A DNA stretch of 64,000 nt from Chitinophaga barathri (GTDB taxonomy: Bacteria > Bacteroidota > Bacteroidia > Chitinophagales > Chitinophagaceae): NCBI RefSeq assembly GCF_003807585.1, contig NZ_RMBX01000007.1, positions 186,001 to 250,000 on the forward strand. Direction: 5' to 3'. A program made the position numbers and the translations under genes. Under the pieces are notes generated by a model. The model ran no database searches and had not been told where the DNA came from. It saw nothing but the letters and a program-made list of their open reading frames with translations. Positions 50,521-59,137 of this stretch are shown here, one piece after another (within the stretch, counting starts at the first letter, position 1; each line of letters begins with the position of its first letter).

Positions 50521-51851
50521 AGATGTACTGACATTTTTTGCATCCCGGGCGCGGGCGGTTCTTCTTTCGTCCACAGCCTGGTAATGCCGTATTTGCGGTT
50601 GAAATATACAAATGCTATGCATAACAGCGCCAGGCAGGTAATGCACAGCACGTAGCTGAACTGCATCAATACCCTGCTCCAGCGCAGATCTTTCATAAAA
50701 AACTCGCGGTACAGCAGCAGGCCCACGCTTCCCAGATAACCCACCGCGTCGCAGCCGTACACAAAAAATCCGGCATTCGCTTTCATCTTAAACATCCCGA
50801 TCAGCCTTTCGAACAATGCGACCTGTATGGGGATGTATGCGAGGAAAAGCCCCGTACCCAGCGACAGCATCCAGGTGTAAGGCCCGATGATGTGCTGGTG
50901 AAAAAGCAAAGTGCTGCCGCCAGTCATCAGTATGCCAATTATCATAACGGCCTGCGTGGCCCACAGCCCGCGGATGTTACTTCGGAAAGTGGACAGGGCG
51001 CCCACGCATACGATCACGATGGCGGTGCTGATCAGCTCGGTCTGTGCCAGTATATTCCGGCTCCAGTGGCTGCCTTCGATCTCGTTCCATATTTCCACAC
51101 TGAAATTGTCCCTGAAATCGCGCATGGTGGTAAGCAGGCAATAGATCAGCAGGATGCAGAGCAGGCCCGGCCAGTAATGGCGCACGATGTCCGATTTGTC
51201 CGCAGGGGTCATAGGCTGCCGTTCTACGCGCAGCAGCTTGTCCGTGTCGGTAGGCGCGGGTATGACGGACAGCATCCATACAAAAAAGCAGAACAGCGGA
51301 ATGAACAGCAGTCCTATCGTGAACGGCATCCAGAATTCGGTAATAAAAGGAAAGAGGTCCTGTATTTCGAGGTAAATGGTCTTTAATACGCCGGAAGCCG
51401 CAATGATGCTGATGCTCAGCCCCATGGCGATAATCTCCGTGAACCGGCGGCCTTCCAGGAAACTGAATATCACACCCCATACCATGCCCAGCGGCAGGCC
51501 GTTGAGAAAGAGAAATACAAAATTATACGGGTAAGGCACCAGTGCAAAACCCAGCAAAGCCGTTTCCGCAAACAGTATGAGCCCGGCTATCAGCCGGATG
51601 CGCTGTGAGGGCTTCAGTTCGGATATCACTTTAATGCCGATGAACTTGCTGATCATATAACCCATTACCTGGGTGATGATCAACACGGTTTTATACCCCA
51701 GGCCGAAAAGCTCCAGGTTCGCATACAGCCCCGTGTTAAAAGGTTTGCGAAAGGCATACATACAAAAGTAGGTGCCGAATGATGCGAGCAGGCACCAGAT
51801 CACAAAGAAAACCCCTGCAGGATTCTGCAGTTTCTTGATAAATACAGCCAC
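50517..51851 (-). CDS. DUF5690-family MFS-type transporter, probable AEP importer
   Basis: Membrane protein of 444 residues with about 12 helices and a major-facilitator look: WCLLASFGTYFCMYAFRKPF at the N-terminus resembles GlpT/UhpT organophosphate importers (FxxYxFRKP), and VFLFLNGLPLGMVWGVIFSF is the third to fourth helix region. It is translationally coupled to phnW (ATGA overlap) and is the only transporter in the phosphonate cluster. Uptake of AEP or a related phosphonate is a strong contextual inference, but DUF5690 itself is uncharacterised. Confidence 0.85.
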   Translation of the reverse strand: MAVFIKKLQNPAGVFFVIWCLLASFGTYFCMYAFRKPFNTGLYANLELFGLGYKTVLIITQVMGYMISKFIGIKVISELKPSQRIRLIAGLILFAETALLGFALVPYPYNFVFLFLNGLPLGMVWGVIFSFLEGRRFTEIIAMGLSISIIAASGVLKTIYLEIQDLFPFITEFWMPFTIGLLFIPLFCFFVWMLSVIPAPTDTDKLLRVERQPMTPADKSDIVRHYWPGLLCILLIYCLLTTMRDFRDNFSVEIWNEIEGSHWSRNILAQTELISTAIVIVCVGALSTFRSNIRGLWATQAVMIIGILMTGGSTLLFHQHIIGPYTWMLSLGTGLFLAYIPIQVALFERLIGMFKMKANAGFFVYGCDAVGYLGSVGLLLYREFFMKDLRWSRVLMQFSYVLCITCLALLCIAFVYFNRKYGITRLWTKEEPPAPGMQKMSVHL

Positions 51852-52156
51852 GTGGTAATGTTTAGTATTGCAAACCTGGTTGACTATTCTTTGTTTAATA
51901 TTTGTAAATTAAAAAAATTCTCTAACTTAGAAGAACTTTCCTCGTTATTTTTTTAGAATCGCCAAATATCATAGTGTTTTAGCCAGTTCCAGGAGGATTG
52001 ACCAAAGATCGCCAGTTTATAATTACTAAAAGTCCAGCCCATGTTAAGTAATTATTATTTTAATATTTCTATACTGTTAATTTAGCCATACTTAACATTT
52101 TGGACATACTGGATAAGCACTTTTGCATCAACCTATCGCTTAATCTGTAACACCAT
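51852..52156. other. Divergent AT-rich promoter region
   Basis: This 305-base gap separates the phnW-DUF5690 operon (minus strand) from the susC remnant (plus strand). No gene is seen. It is AT-rich with several TTTG tetramers, but I cannot fix a promoter for either side. Confidence 0.4.
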
Positions 52157-53405
52157 ATGCAACACATTTTACAACCTCTGCACAGGGCAGTTATCCTGAT
52201 GCTTGCCGCTACCTTCCTGTGTACGGCAGCCTGGGCCCAATCCCAGCTTTCGGGCCGGGTTTTATCCGAAGACCAGCAACCCTTGCCTGGCGTGACCGTA
52301 AAAGTGAAAGGCTCCAACACCGGCGCTGTCACGGACGTAAACGGGCTCTTTACCCTCAAGGCCGCTTCCAATGCGGTTCTCCAATTTACATTTTTAGGCT
52401 TTGCCCCGCTGGAAGAACCGGTGAACAACCGTTCCACGATCAATGTGGTATTGCTGACCGACAAAAAAGCACTGAATGAAGTCGTAGTGACCGCACTCGG
52501 CATCAAAAAAGAAAAGAAGGCCCTTGGTTTTGCCGTACAGGAAGTAAAAGGATCGGACCTGGTGAAAGCGCGCGAGCCGAATGCCATCAACTCTTTATCC
52601 GGTAAGGTTTCCGGCCTGCTCATCGCTTCCAGTCCCAACCTTTTTGGTAACCCGGACATCCGGCAGCCAGCAGAAGCTGGGTAATATTAAAGTAGGCGAA
52701 CGCGCGGATGCTTATTACACGACGGATTTCCAGCGTTCCCCGGACGGGAAGATCGTGTATGGCGCAAACGGTCTGCCCATCCGTGACCCACTGCCCAAAC
52801 GAGTGGGATTCTTTACCCCTGACTGGTTTGGTGGCCTTACGAACACGTTCAGTTATGGCAACTTCCGTTTCTCCTTCCTGCTGGATGGCCGTTATGGCGG
52901 CAAAACGCTGAACTATGTAAACAAAAAACTCTGGGAAGGCGGCCGTCACCCGGATGCGGGGCCTGCCGCAAGGGAAAAAGACGCGCTCCGTGATGCGAAC
53001 AACAAACCCATCCCGCATTGGGTAGGCGAAGGCGTGGTGATCACCAAAGGCGAACTGAAAAGGGACGGCGATGGCAACGTGATCTCCGATACCCGCGAAT
53101 TTGCTCCCAATACAAACAAAACCACTTTCCAGGATTGGGCGTACAATCTCATGGGCGCAGACATTTCGAATATCATCGATCAAACTTTCCTCAAACTCCG
53201 CGACGTAACACTGACTTACAACATACCTGCCAAACAGCTGGCGCGCACGCCTTTCAAAACGGCGAACGTAAGCCTGGTGGGCCGGAACCTGCTGTATCTC
53301 ACGAAGCACAAGAACATAGACCTGGATCAGTTCATCGAAGGCAACAACGGCCTGCAAACGCCGTCTGTAAAGAGCTACGGCATCAACGTAAACCTCGTAT
53401 TCTGA
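52157..53405 (+). pseudogene. SusC/RagA-type TonB receptor with large internal deletion and frameshift
   Basis: The N-terminal piece (52157 to about 52668) has a signal peptide ending AWAQ, a CarboxypepD_reg-like domain (LSGRVLSEDQQPLPGVTVKV) and the start of the plug (NEVVVTALGIKKEKKALGFA, NSLSGKVSGLLIASSPNLF). It then stops at 52682-52684. A second frame picks up at about 52668 (QQKLGNIKVGERAD) and runs to the natural barrel end (TPSVKSYGINVNLVF) at 53405. Together the two parts cover about 415 codons where SusC proteins have about 1000, so about 580 residues (plug end and most of the barrel) are gone. The pair cannot make a transporter. Confidence 0.9.
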
Positions 53406-53425
53406 TCCTTTAAAACCATTACAAC

Positions 53426-54934
53426 ATGAAACGTTTCCCTGCTATATTATTATGCCTGGCTTTGGCCGCCGCCATGCCCGCCTGCAAAAAATTCGACACT
53501 TTACAGGACAACCCGAACAAACCGACCACATCGCCGCCCACCCTGCTGCTCACCGGCATCCTGATAGATCTGAAAGATAATCCATGGGACCAGGCGCAAC
53601 GTGAAAACCAGTTCTGGGTGAGCAACTTCGATTATTATGCCAGCCAGGGTTACAACTGGGGCTCTACCGGCATGCGTTATGGCGTGCTGCGGAATGTGCA
53701 GAAAATGGAAGAGGAAGCAAACCGTTTGGGCGGGGATGAAAACAGGCCCTACCTGATCATTGCCAAGTTCCTGAAAGCGTATTGTTATATAGACATGGCG
53801 ATGAAATTCGGGGATGTACCGATGAGCGAGGCCATGAATGCCGCTTCGGACAACTTCACCCCCAAGTACGACACACAGAAAGAAGTATTTGTACAAAGCC
53901 TGAAACTGCTGGACGAAGCAAGCACCGAAATGCATGCATTCCTCACAGCGGCCGTGCGCAACAAGATCAACGGCGACTTCATGTTCGACGGCGATCTGAA
54001 CAAATGGCGTAAACTGATCAATACCTTCAAGCTGCGTGTGCTTATCAATATGAGCAAACGGGTGGATGAAGGCGATCTGCGCATAAAAGAACAATTCGCC
54101 GCGATCCTGGCCGATCCGACAAAGTATCCGGTGATGGAAAGCAACGGGGACAACTACAGCGTGGTGTTCAACGGGAACATCCAGGAGAACCGTTACCCGC
54201 TCGGGCCCTACAACCGCGGTTTTGACCGTGGCCGTAACAATATGGGCGCCACTTACCTGGACAGTCTTACCGCCTACCAGGACCCGCGCACATTTGAAAT
54301 CGCCGAACCGGTGGATACCGCCAAGACGAATAATGTACCCGGTTTTGCCACAAGGTTCAGTTCCTACAAAGGCGGCCGTACGGGCGATGTACTCAGCGAT
54401 CTAAGTTCGCAGAACGCCAAAGGTTTTCTTTCCTACGGCAACGAAAGGCGCTACTGGGCTACAGGCAGCGGCGAACCGTGCATCCAGGTGGGTTTTGCCG
54501 AGCTGTGTTTCTCTGTGGCCGAAGCCATCCAGCGCGGCTGGATGCCCGGCGATGCGGAAGCCTGGTATAAAAAAGGCATCAAGGCTTCCATGAATTTTTA
54601 CGGTATTTCCGATGATGTGTTTAATGCCTGGTATGCCGCATCCGCAAAAGCGAAATACAAGGGCAATAACGCGGAAGGCCTTAGCCAGATCCTGATCCAG
54701 AAATACCTGTCTTTCTTTATGAACTCCGGTCGCCAGGCGTATTACCAGTACCGCAGGACGGGCATTCCCAGGTTTGACATTGGCCCCGCCAACTCAAACG
54801 GAGGCCGTATCCCCAAGCGCTGGCTGTATCCGCAGAGGGAATACCAGACCAACAACGACCAGGTAAAAGCCGCTCTGCAAAGACAGTTCAGCGGTACGGA
54901 CGACATCAATGGAGAGATGTGGCTGATCAAATAG
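53426..54934 (+). CDS. SusD/RagB-family outer-membrane lipoprotein
   Basis: Surface lipoprotein of 502 residues that would form the lid of a SusCD nutrient importer. The lipobox AAAMPAC gives Cys20 as the lipidated residue. TPR-like helices follow (YLIIAKFLKAYCYIDMAMKF, DVPMSEAMN), and the region AELCFSVAEAIQRGWMPGDA is the SusD-like C-terminal helix pair; it matches the SusD/RagB type 2 (SusD-like_2) family. Reading frame is intact, but its SusC partner directly upstream (20 bases) is broken, so it may be non-functional or may pair with another receptor. Confidence 0.92.
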   Translation: MKRFPAILLCLALAAAMPACKKFDTLQDNPNKPTTSPPTLLLTGILIDLKDNPWDQAQRENQFWVSNFDYYASQGYNWGSTGMRYGVLRNVQKMEEEANRLGGDENRPYLIIAKFLKAYCYIDMAMKFGDVPMSEAMNAASDNFTPKYDTQKEVFVQSLKLLDEASTEMHAFLTAAVRNKINGDFMFDGDLNKWRKLINTFKLRVLINMSKRVDEGDLRIKEQFAAILADPTKYPVMESNGDNYSVVFNGNIQENRYPLGPYNRGFDRGRNNMGATYLDSLTAYQDPRTFEIAEPVDTAKTNNVPGFATRFSSYKGGRTGDVLSDLSSQNAKGFLSYGNERRYWATGSGEPCIQVGFAELCFSVAEAIQRGWMPGDAEAWYKKGIKASMNFYGISDDVFNAWYAASAKAKYKGNNAEGLSQILIQKYLSFFMNSGRQAYYQYRRTGIPRFDIGPANSNGGRIPKRWLYPQREYQTNNDQVKAALQRQFSGTDDINGEMWLIK

Positions 54935-54963
54935 TCATGTAGAAGAGTAAGTTATACTAACAA

Positions 54964-55000
54964 AAACAAGACGGGCCTCATCTGAGGCCCGTTCTTGTTT
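54964..55000 (+). terminator. Intrinsic terminator after susD
   Basis: AACAAGACGGGCCTCA pairs with TGAGGCCCGTTCTTGTT around a TC loop, followed by TTT. It is long and perfect apart from one bulge, and ends the SusD transcript. Confidence 0.85.
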
Positions 55001-55091
55001 AATAATACGGGATAGACGCCGTCAGTATGCCGTCAGAATAGGGTGGTTACGATGCCAAACCGGGAGGGTACATGGTGAGGGCCGGGTAATG

Positions 55092-55157
55092 CCTGGACTT
55101 ACCTTGGACTTACCCTGGACTTACCTCGGACTTACCTTGGACTTACCTTGGACTTAG
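55092..55157. repeat. 11-bp tandem repeat, six copies
   Basis: Six units of CC(T/C)(T/C)GGACTTA: the string GGACTTA starts at 55095, 55106, 55117, 55128, 55139 and 55150, exactly 11 bases apart. It lies in a 362-base gap (54935-55296) that holds no gene. A short inverted repeat (GCCAGG/CCTGGC) follows at about 55194-55214. Confidence 0.9.
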
Positions 55158-55296
55158 AATGCTTAAAAAATGGGAAATTATCGGTTAAAACCGCCAGGAA
55201 GCAACCCTGCCTGGCATTTTACAGACAGAAATTGACTGAATAATTCTCTCCCCAGAAAAGGGGCGATATTGGCAAGAATCGTCTGATGCCGCCTTG

Positions 55297-56226
55297 TTAT
55301 ACCTTCTGCAACTCCAATGCCATAAATTTCTCTTTCAGTTTCTCCGGCGCTTCAAATACCTGCGGGTGAAAAAGATGCGCGAGCACTTCCACTCCGTCTG
55401 TCAGCGTGCTTGCGCTCGGCTGGGTGAACAGGTCGTAGTCGGCAAGATATACTTCATTGTTGCGTACAGCCTGGAGGTTATTCCAGCCGGGCACTTGCGT
55501 TACAAGATGCAGCTCTTCGGCGGAACGGCCCGTGAGGAAGCCGCATGGCGCGATCACCAGTACTTCAGGATCGTAACGGAATATCTTTTCCCAGGGAGTG
55601 ACGATGGAATCGCCGGCCGGGTTGGACAACATGTCCACACCGCCTGCATATGCCACCTGGTAAGGAATCCAGTGGCCGCAGTTGTATACGGGCGCCATCC
55701 ATTCCATGATCATAACGCGGCGCAGCGGGGAGCGGTGCTGGCGCAGGCGGTCCGTGATCAGATCCAGGCGCTGCTGGAGGGCGGCCAGGTAACGGTAGGC
55801 TACTGCCTCTTCGCCCAGCGCTTTGCCGATGGTGATGGCGCAGTTAAATACATCCGTCAGGTTGTTCGGGCTGAGGCTTACCAGCTCGGGCTGTTTGGAA
55901 AGTTTGTATACGGCCTGCTGCGTGCAGTGTGTATCTATCTGGCACACTTCGCATACGTCCTGGGTGAAGATCACGTCCGGGGAAATCTTCTCCAGCAAAG
56001 GCTCGTCTACATAATAAAGACTTTTCCCCTGCGCTTTGGAAGCGGAAAAGATGCGGTCTATTTCCTCACTGCTGTAAGTATTTCCTTCCAGTACATACCG
56101 CACTACACGTTCTTTTTCCGCCAGCGCAACGGGCGGGCATTCGAAGGTTACGCCCTGTAGCATATGCTGCAGGCCCATGTCGTAGATCATCTGGGTAGCT
56201 GCGGGGAGGAAGGAAGAAGCAATCAT
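55297..56226 (-). CDS. Cobalamin-binding protein (BtuF-like)
   Basis: Periplasmic-binding-protein-fold protein of 309 residues. IIASSFLPAATQMIYDMGLQ-like start, LYYVDEPLLEKISPDVIFTQ and the cysteine-rich CEVCQIDTHC stretch belong to cobalamin/Fe3+ siderophore-binding (TroA-like, helical-backbone) families. The end ALRNNEVYLADYDLFTQPSA-like NNEVYLADYDLFTQPSAST is typical of BtuF-like proteins. No signal peptide is seen, so it may act in the cytoplasm or be exported by another route. It is in the B12-riboswitch operon. Cobalamin is the inferred ligand. Confidence 0.85.
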   Translation of the reverse strand: MIASSFLPAATQMIYDMGLQHMLQGVTFECPPVALAEKERVVRYVLEGNTYSSEEIDRIFSASKAQGKSLYYVDEPLLEKISPDVIFTQDVCEVCQIDTHCTQQAVYKLSKQPELVSLSPNNLTDVFNCAITIGKALGEEAVAYRYLAALQQRLDLITDRLRQHRSPLRRVMIMEWMAPVYNCGHWIPYQVAYAGGVDMLSNPAGDSIVTPWEKIFRYDPEVLVIAPCGFLTGRSAEELHLVTQVPGWNNLQAVRNNEVYLADYDLFTQPSASTLTDGVEVLAHLFHPQVFEAPEKLKEKFMALELQKV

Positions 56227-56251
56227 GGTAAGCAGTTTAAAATAATAAAAG

Positions 56252-56278
56252 AAGGGCCGGCCATTCAGCCAGCCCTTT
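56252..56278 (-). terminator. Hairpin between the DUF6580 and BtuF-like genes
   Basis: On the minus strand AAGGGCTGGC pairs with GCCGGCCCTT with one internal mismatch and a loop of seven bases, then CTTCTTTTATTATTTT. It looks like a partial terminator or attenuator that would lower expression of the last gene of the operon. Confidence 0.55.
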
Positions 56279-56285
56279 GATGATA

Positions 56286-56885
56286 TTAACGGACGGCCAG
56301 CGCCGGTATCTTTTTTTCCATCAGGGCAAACAGTCCGAAGAAGATGCCGCTGAATACAAGATTGCTCAGCAGCGTGTTTTTCAGGAAAGGCAGGCCCAGT
56401 TCATAACACCTGAGAAGACCGGCAAGATCACGGGTAAAGGGTTTGCCGGTGGTAATGTCGATGCTGAATTCGCCCATGAAGGTACCGAAGTCCGCAAACA
56501 GCCAGTGTACGATAGCCGCCAGGAAACAGGCCAGTACAATATTTCCCACGCGCATCTTTTTGATCACCAGCTGCCCGATGAGCACGCTGGCGGCAAAACC
56601 GATATAGACCCAATACCAGCCGCTGAACAGGAGATTGCCGTGTGAGTAGGCTTTGTACACCGTCTGCATCATGATCACATCGCTGAGGAAAAGCGTGAGC
56701 AGGGGAAATACATACCCTTTCCATTTATCCGCGAAACAAGCGCCGCCAAACAGCGCCATGGCGCCTACCGGCGAGAAGTTGGAAAAGGGCGTGATATTAC
56801 CGGCAGCGGTGATCCGCAATACGCCTGATACGATAATGAACAGCAGCAGTACAAAAAAACGCGGCTGTAAACTCTTGATCGACAT
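56286..56885 (-). CDS. DUF6580-family membrane protein, candidate S-component for B12
   Basis: Integral membrane protein of 199 residues from ATG 56885 (MSIKSLQPRFFVLLLFIIVS); an upstream open frame of 28 codons is unlikely. Six helices are predicted (FFVLLLFIIVSGVLRI, FSPVGAMALFGGACFA, GYVFPLLTLFLSDVIM, YWVYIGFAASVLIGQLV, IVLACFLAAIVHWLFA, LLSNLVFSGIFFGLFAL), the size and topology of ECF-transporter substrate-binding S-components. It sits between a BtuB-type receptor and a B12-binding protein behind a cobalamin riboswitch. Cobalamin or precursor transport is inferred, not shown. Confidence 0.8.
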   Translation of the reverse strand: MSIKSLQPRFFVLLLFIIVSGVLRITAAGNITPFSNFSPVGAMALFGGACFADKWKGYVFPLLTLFLSDVIMMQTVYKAYSHGNLLFSGWYWVYIGFAASVLIGQLVIKKMRVGNIVLACFLAAIVHWLFADFGTFMGEFSIDITTGKPFTRDLAGLLRCYELGLPFLKNTLLSNLVFSGIFFGLFALMEKKIPALAVR

Positions 56886-56902
56886 CTGTTTGAATTTAAT
56901 GA

Positions 56903-58813
56903 TTACAGTGTAAAGGACACTCCCGCGGCTACGTTGAAGCCTAACACGGAGTAGCCGTAAATTTCCCAATATTTTTTGTTATTGGTGATGTTATTTGCGT
57001 TGAAAAATAAGTTAGCCTTCGGCGAAAAACGGTATTCCACGTATGCGTCCAGGAGGGTGTAGGCTTCCAGCTGTACAACCTGCATCGGATCGGGGAAAGG
57101 CGGATAATACTGGTCGTAGCGGCTGCCGATGTGGCGGAGGGTGCCGCTTACAAACAGGTGTTTGGTAACCTGGTAGCCTACGTTCAGTGTGCCGGTATGA
57201 TTGGGGCGGCGAACGAGGTTGTTGTAGGTCGTGTCTTTCCCGGGAGTATCCTGCGTGGTTACTTCTCCGTCCACATAAGCATAGTTTGCTTTGATGTTCA
57301 GCCCTTTGACAGGTTGTACGGCCAGTTCGATTTCCAGGCCTTTATCGTGCTGCTGGTTGAAGTTTACGTACTTGTTGGTAGCCGGGATAAAGGCGATCAC
57401 GTCTTTCAGGTCGCGTTTGAACACCACGGCGCGCAGGTCTATCCTGTCGTTCAGCAGGAAGGTTTGTGCACCGGCTTCATAGCTGGTGGCATGTTCCGGT
57501 TTCAGGTCTTTGCTGCCCCAGATGCTGTACAGGGAAGTGAGGGTAGGCGCTTTGAACCCGGAAGCGATGCTGGCGAATATTTTCAGCTTGTCAGAAACGA
57601 GATAGGACGGGTTGATGGTATACGTGAAATTGTTCCCGTATTGTGAATGCATGGTATACCGCCCGCCCAGTTCAAAACTGAAGCCATGCAGGTTTTTGAT
57701 AAACAGCGCTGCGTAAGGGCTGGTATTGTACATGTCGCGTACGCCGTAGGGGGCGTCGAATGTGGTGTCGAACATCTGCGACTTGCGGTATTCCAGGCCC
57801 ACCATGGCTTGCAGCCAGTTGGTAAGGTCATAGTTTGCATACAGTTCCGCGAAATAAGACCGGCCGTCCAGGTCGGTAACGCCCCATGAGCTTTCGTCGC
57901 GGCGGGTTATTTTCTGGTAGGCAAAGTTTCCGTGAATCTGTCCCTTGCCGTTGAGGTCATAGTCACCGCGGATGCCGGTGTGGATCAGTGAGGATTTGTT
58001 GTTGTTCACAATTGCGTCTACGAAAGGCCCGCCGTCATACAGGCTTTTATAATCGCTGTAAAACAGGAAGGGCCGCAGTTTCAGCTGTTCGGTGGCCTGG
58101 ATGCCTATGTTCGCCATAAAGGCGTTTTGTTTGATGCCGTCACGGTCGTAAGCGGGATCCTTGAGTGTGTCTGGCGCCGCTGCTTCGGAGATACCGTCTG
58201 TTTCATAGTGCGTGAAATTGACGTTGTAATCCACGTTGTCCTGCTGGCCGCGGAGGCCGAGCGAGCCTTTCAGGCTGCGGTTGCTGCCCCAGACGAGATC
58301 GCCGTATGCGCTTATGGGTTTGCCGCTGCCTTTTTTAGTGATCACATTCACTACGCCGGCGATGGCGTCCGCGCCGTACATAGTGCTTTGCGTGCCGCGC
58401 AGTATCTCGATGCGTTCTACCTGGTCCACAGGCAGTAGGCGGAGGTCGATGGCGCTGCCGGTAAGGCCGGTGGCGTCCGCTACGGGAATGCCGTCCATCA
58501 GGATGGTCGTGTATTGGCTGGTGGCGCCACGGAAATAAAGTTCGCGGTTTTTACCGGGGTTGGAACCTACCCCGTTGATCACGATGCCGGCTTGTTCATT
58601 CAGTACGTCCGCTACGGTGCGGCCCTGGCTCTGGGCGAGCTGCTGGCTGGTGATCACGGAAAGTACCTTACCGGTTTCACTTTGTTTTTTAGCAAATTTG
58701 GTGGCTGTAACTACAAAGGTGTTCAGTTGTGAGACTTGCGCGGAATCTTGCGCGGAGGCTGCATAGCATATAGCCAGCAAGCCGAAAGTAAGCATTGAGC
58801 TTTTCTTTTTCAT
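56903..58813 (-). CDS. btuB: TonB-dependent outer-membrane receptor (BtuB-like)
   Basis: Outer-membrane beta-barrel of 636 residues from ATG 58813 (MKKKSSMLTFGLLAICYAAS), with a signal peptide ending ASAQ; the ATG 45 bases upstream lies in the riboswitch. The TonB box region is followed by the plug (VIVTATKFAKKQSETGKVLS-like start, LAQSQGRTVADVLNEQAGIV, LRGTQSTMYGADAIAGVVNV), and the barrel ends with YSVLGFNVAAGVSFTL, an aromatic-terminated last strand. Size is close to E. coli BtuB (614). The cobalamin riboswitch immediately upstream gives the substrate. Confidence 0.94.
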   Translation of the reverse strand: MKKKSSMLTFGLLAICYAASAQDSAQVSQLNTFVVTATKFAKKQSETGKVLSVITSQQLAQSQGRTVADVLNEQAGIVINGVGSNPGKNRELYFRGATSQYTTILMDGIPVADATGLTGSAIDLRLLPVDQVERIEILRGTQSTMYGADAIAGVVNVITKKGSGKPISAYGDLVWGSNRSLKGSLGLRGQQDNVDYNVNFTHYETDGISEAAAPDTLKDPAYDRDGIKQNAFMANIGIQATEQLKLRPFLFYSDYKSLYDGGPFVDAIVNNNKSSLIHTGIRGDYDLNGKGQIHGNFAYQKITRRDESSWGVTDLDGRSYFAELYANYDLTNWLQAMVGLEYRKSQMFDTTFDAPYGVRDMYNTSPYAALFIKNLHGFSFELGGRYTMHSQYGNNFTYTINPSYLVSDKLKIFASIASGFKAPTLTSLYSIWGSKDLKPEHATSYEAGAQTFLLNDRIDLRAVVFKRDLKDVIAFIPATNKYVNFNQQHDKGLEIELAVQPVKGLNIKANYAYVDGEVTTQDTPGKDTTYNNLVRRPNHTGTLNVGYQVTKHLFVSGTLRHIGSRYDQYYPPFPDPMQVVQLEAYTLLDAYVEYRFSPKANLFFNANNITNNKKYWEIYGYSVLGFNVAAGVSFTL

Positions 58814-58876
58814 GTACGTTAATAGGTTGAATAAGTGCAACATGCTCTCTGCTTTCACCCGAAGCAGGGAATGGAA

Positions 58877-59046
58877 GGTAATGCGGCAGGTCTTCTGGCT
58901 TGCCCGCTTCCCGGAGGTACCTTCCCGCCCCGGGTTATCGGGGCAGTGGCTGGAGGATCCCGGAAAACATCGCGCTGCCGGGGAGGCAGGCGGCGGGTTT
59001 ACAGCTACGGGGATAGCTCCGGATTTACACCGGATTCCCTATTAAT
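58877..59046 (-). promoter_or_regulatory. Cobalamin (AdoCbl) riboswitch
   Basis: Read on the minus strand, the elements appear in order: GGGAATCCGGTGTAAATCCG, GGAGCTATCCCCGTAGCTGT, AAACCCGCCGCC, the conserved GCCACTG (58964-58970), and the B12 box GCAAGCCAGAAGACCTGCC (58885-58903). It is 64 bases upstream of the receptor ATG. Binding of adenosylcobalamin would lower expression of the receptor, the DUF6580 protein and the binding protein. Confidence 0.97.
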
Positions 59047-59137
59047 GCCCGATCAAAATCAGGGGCAACCGTTTACCGGGGGCAAACCTACGGATATTTT
59101 ATGTAAATAACCGGTTAATCGGTTATCTTGTAATATT

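Noticed and set aside
55092..55157. Possible CRISPR array
   Set aside because: Repeats are 11 bp and directly adjacent with no spacers; no cas gene is present. It is a simple tandem repeat.
55294..56160. 288-codon plus-strand open frame
   Set aside because: Antisense to the B12-binding protein; without motif.
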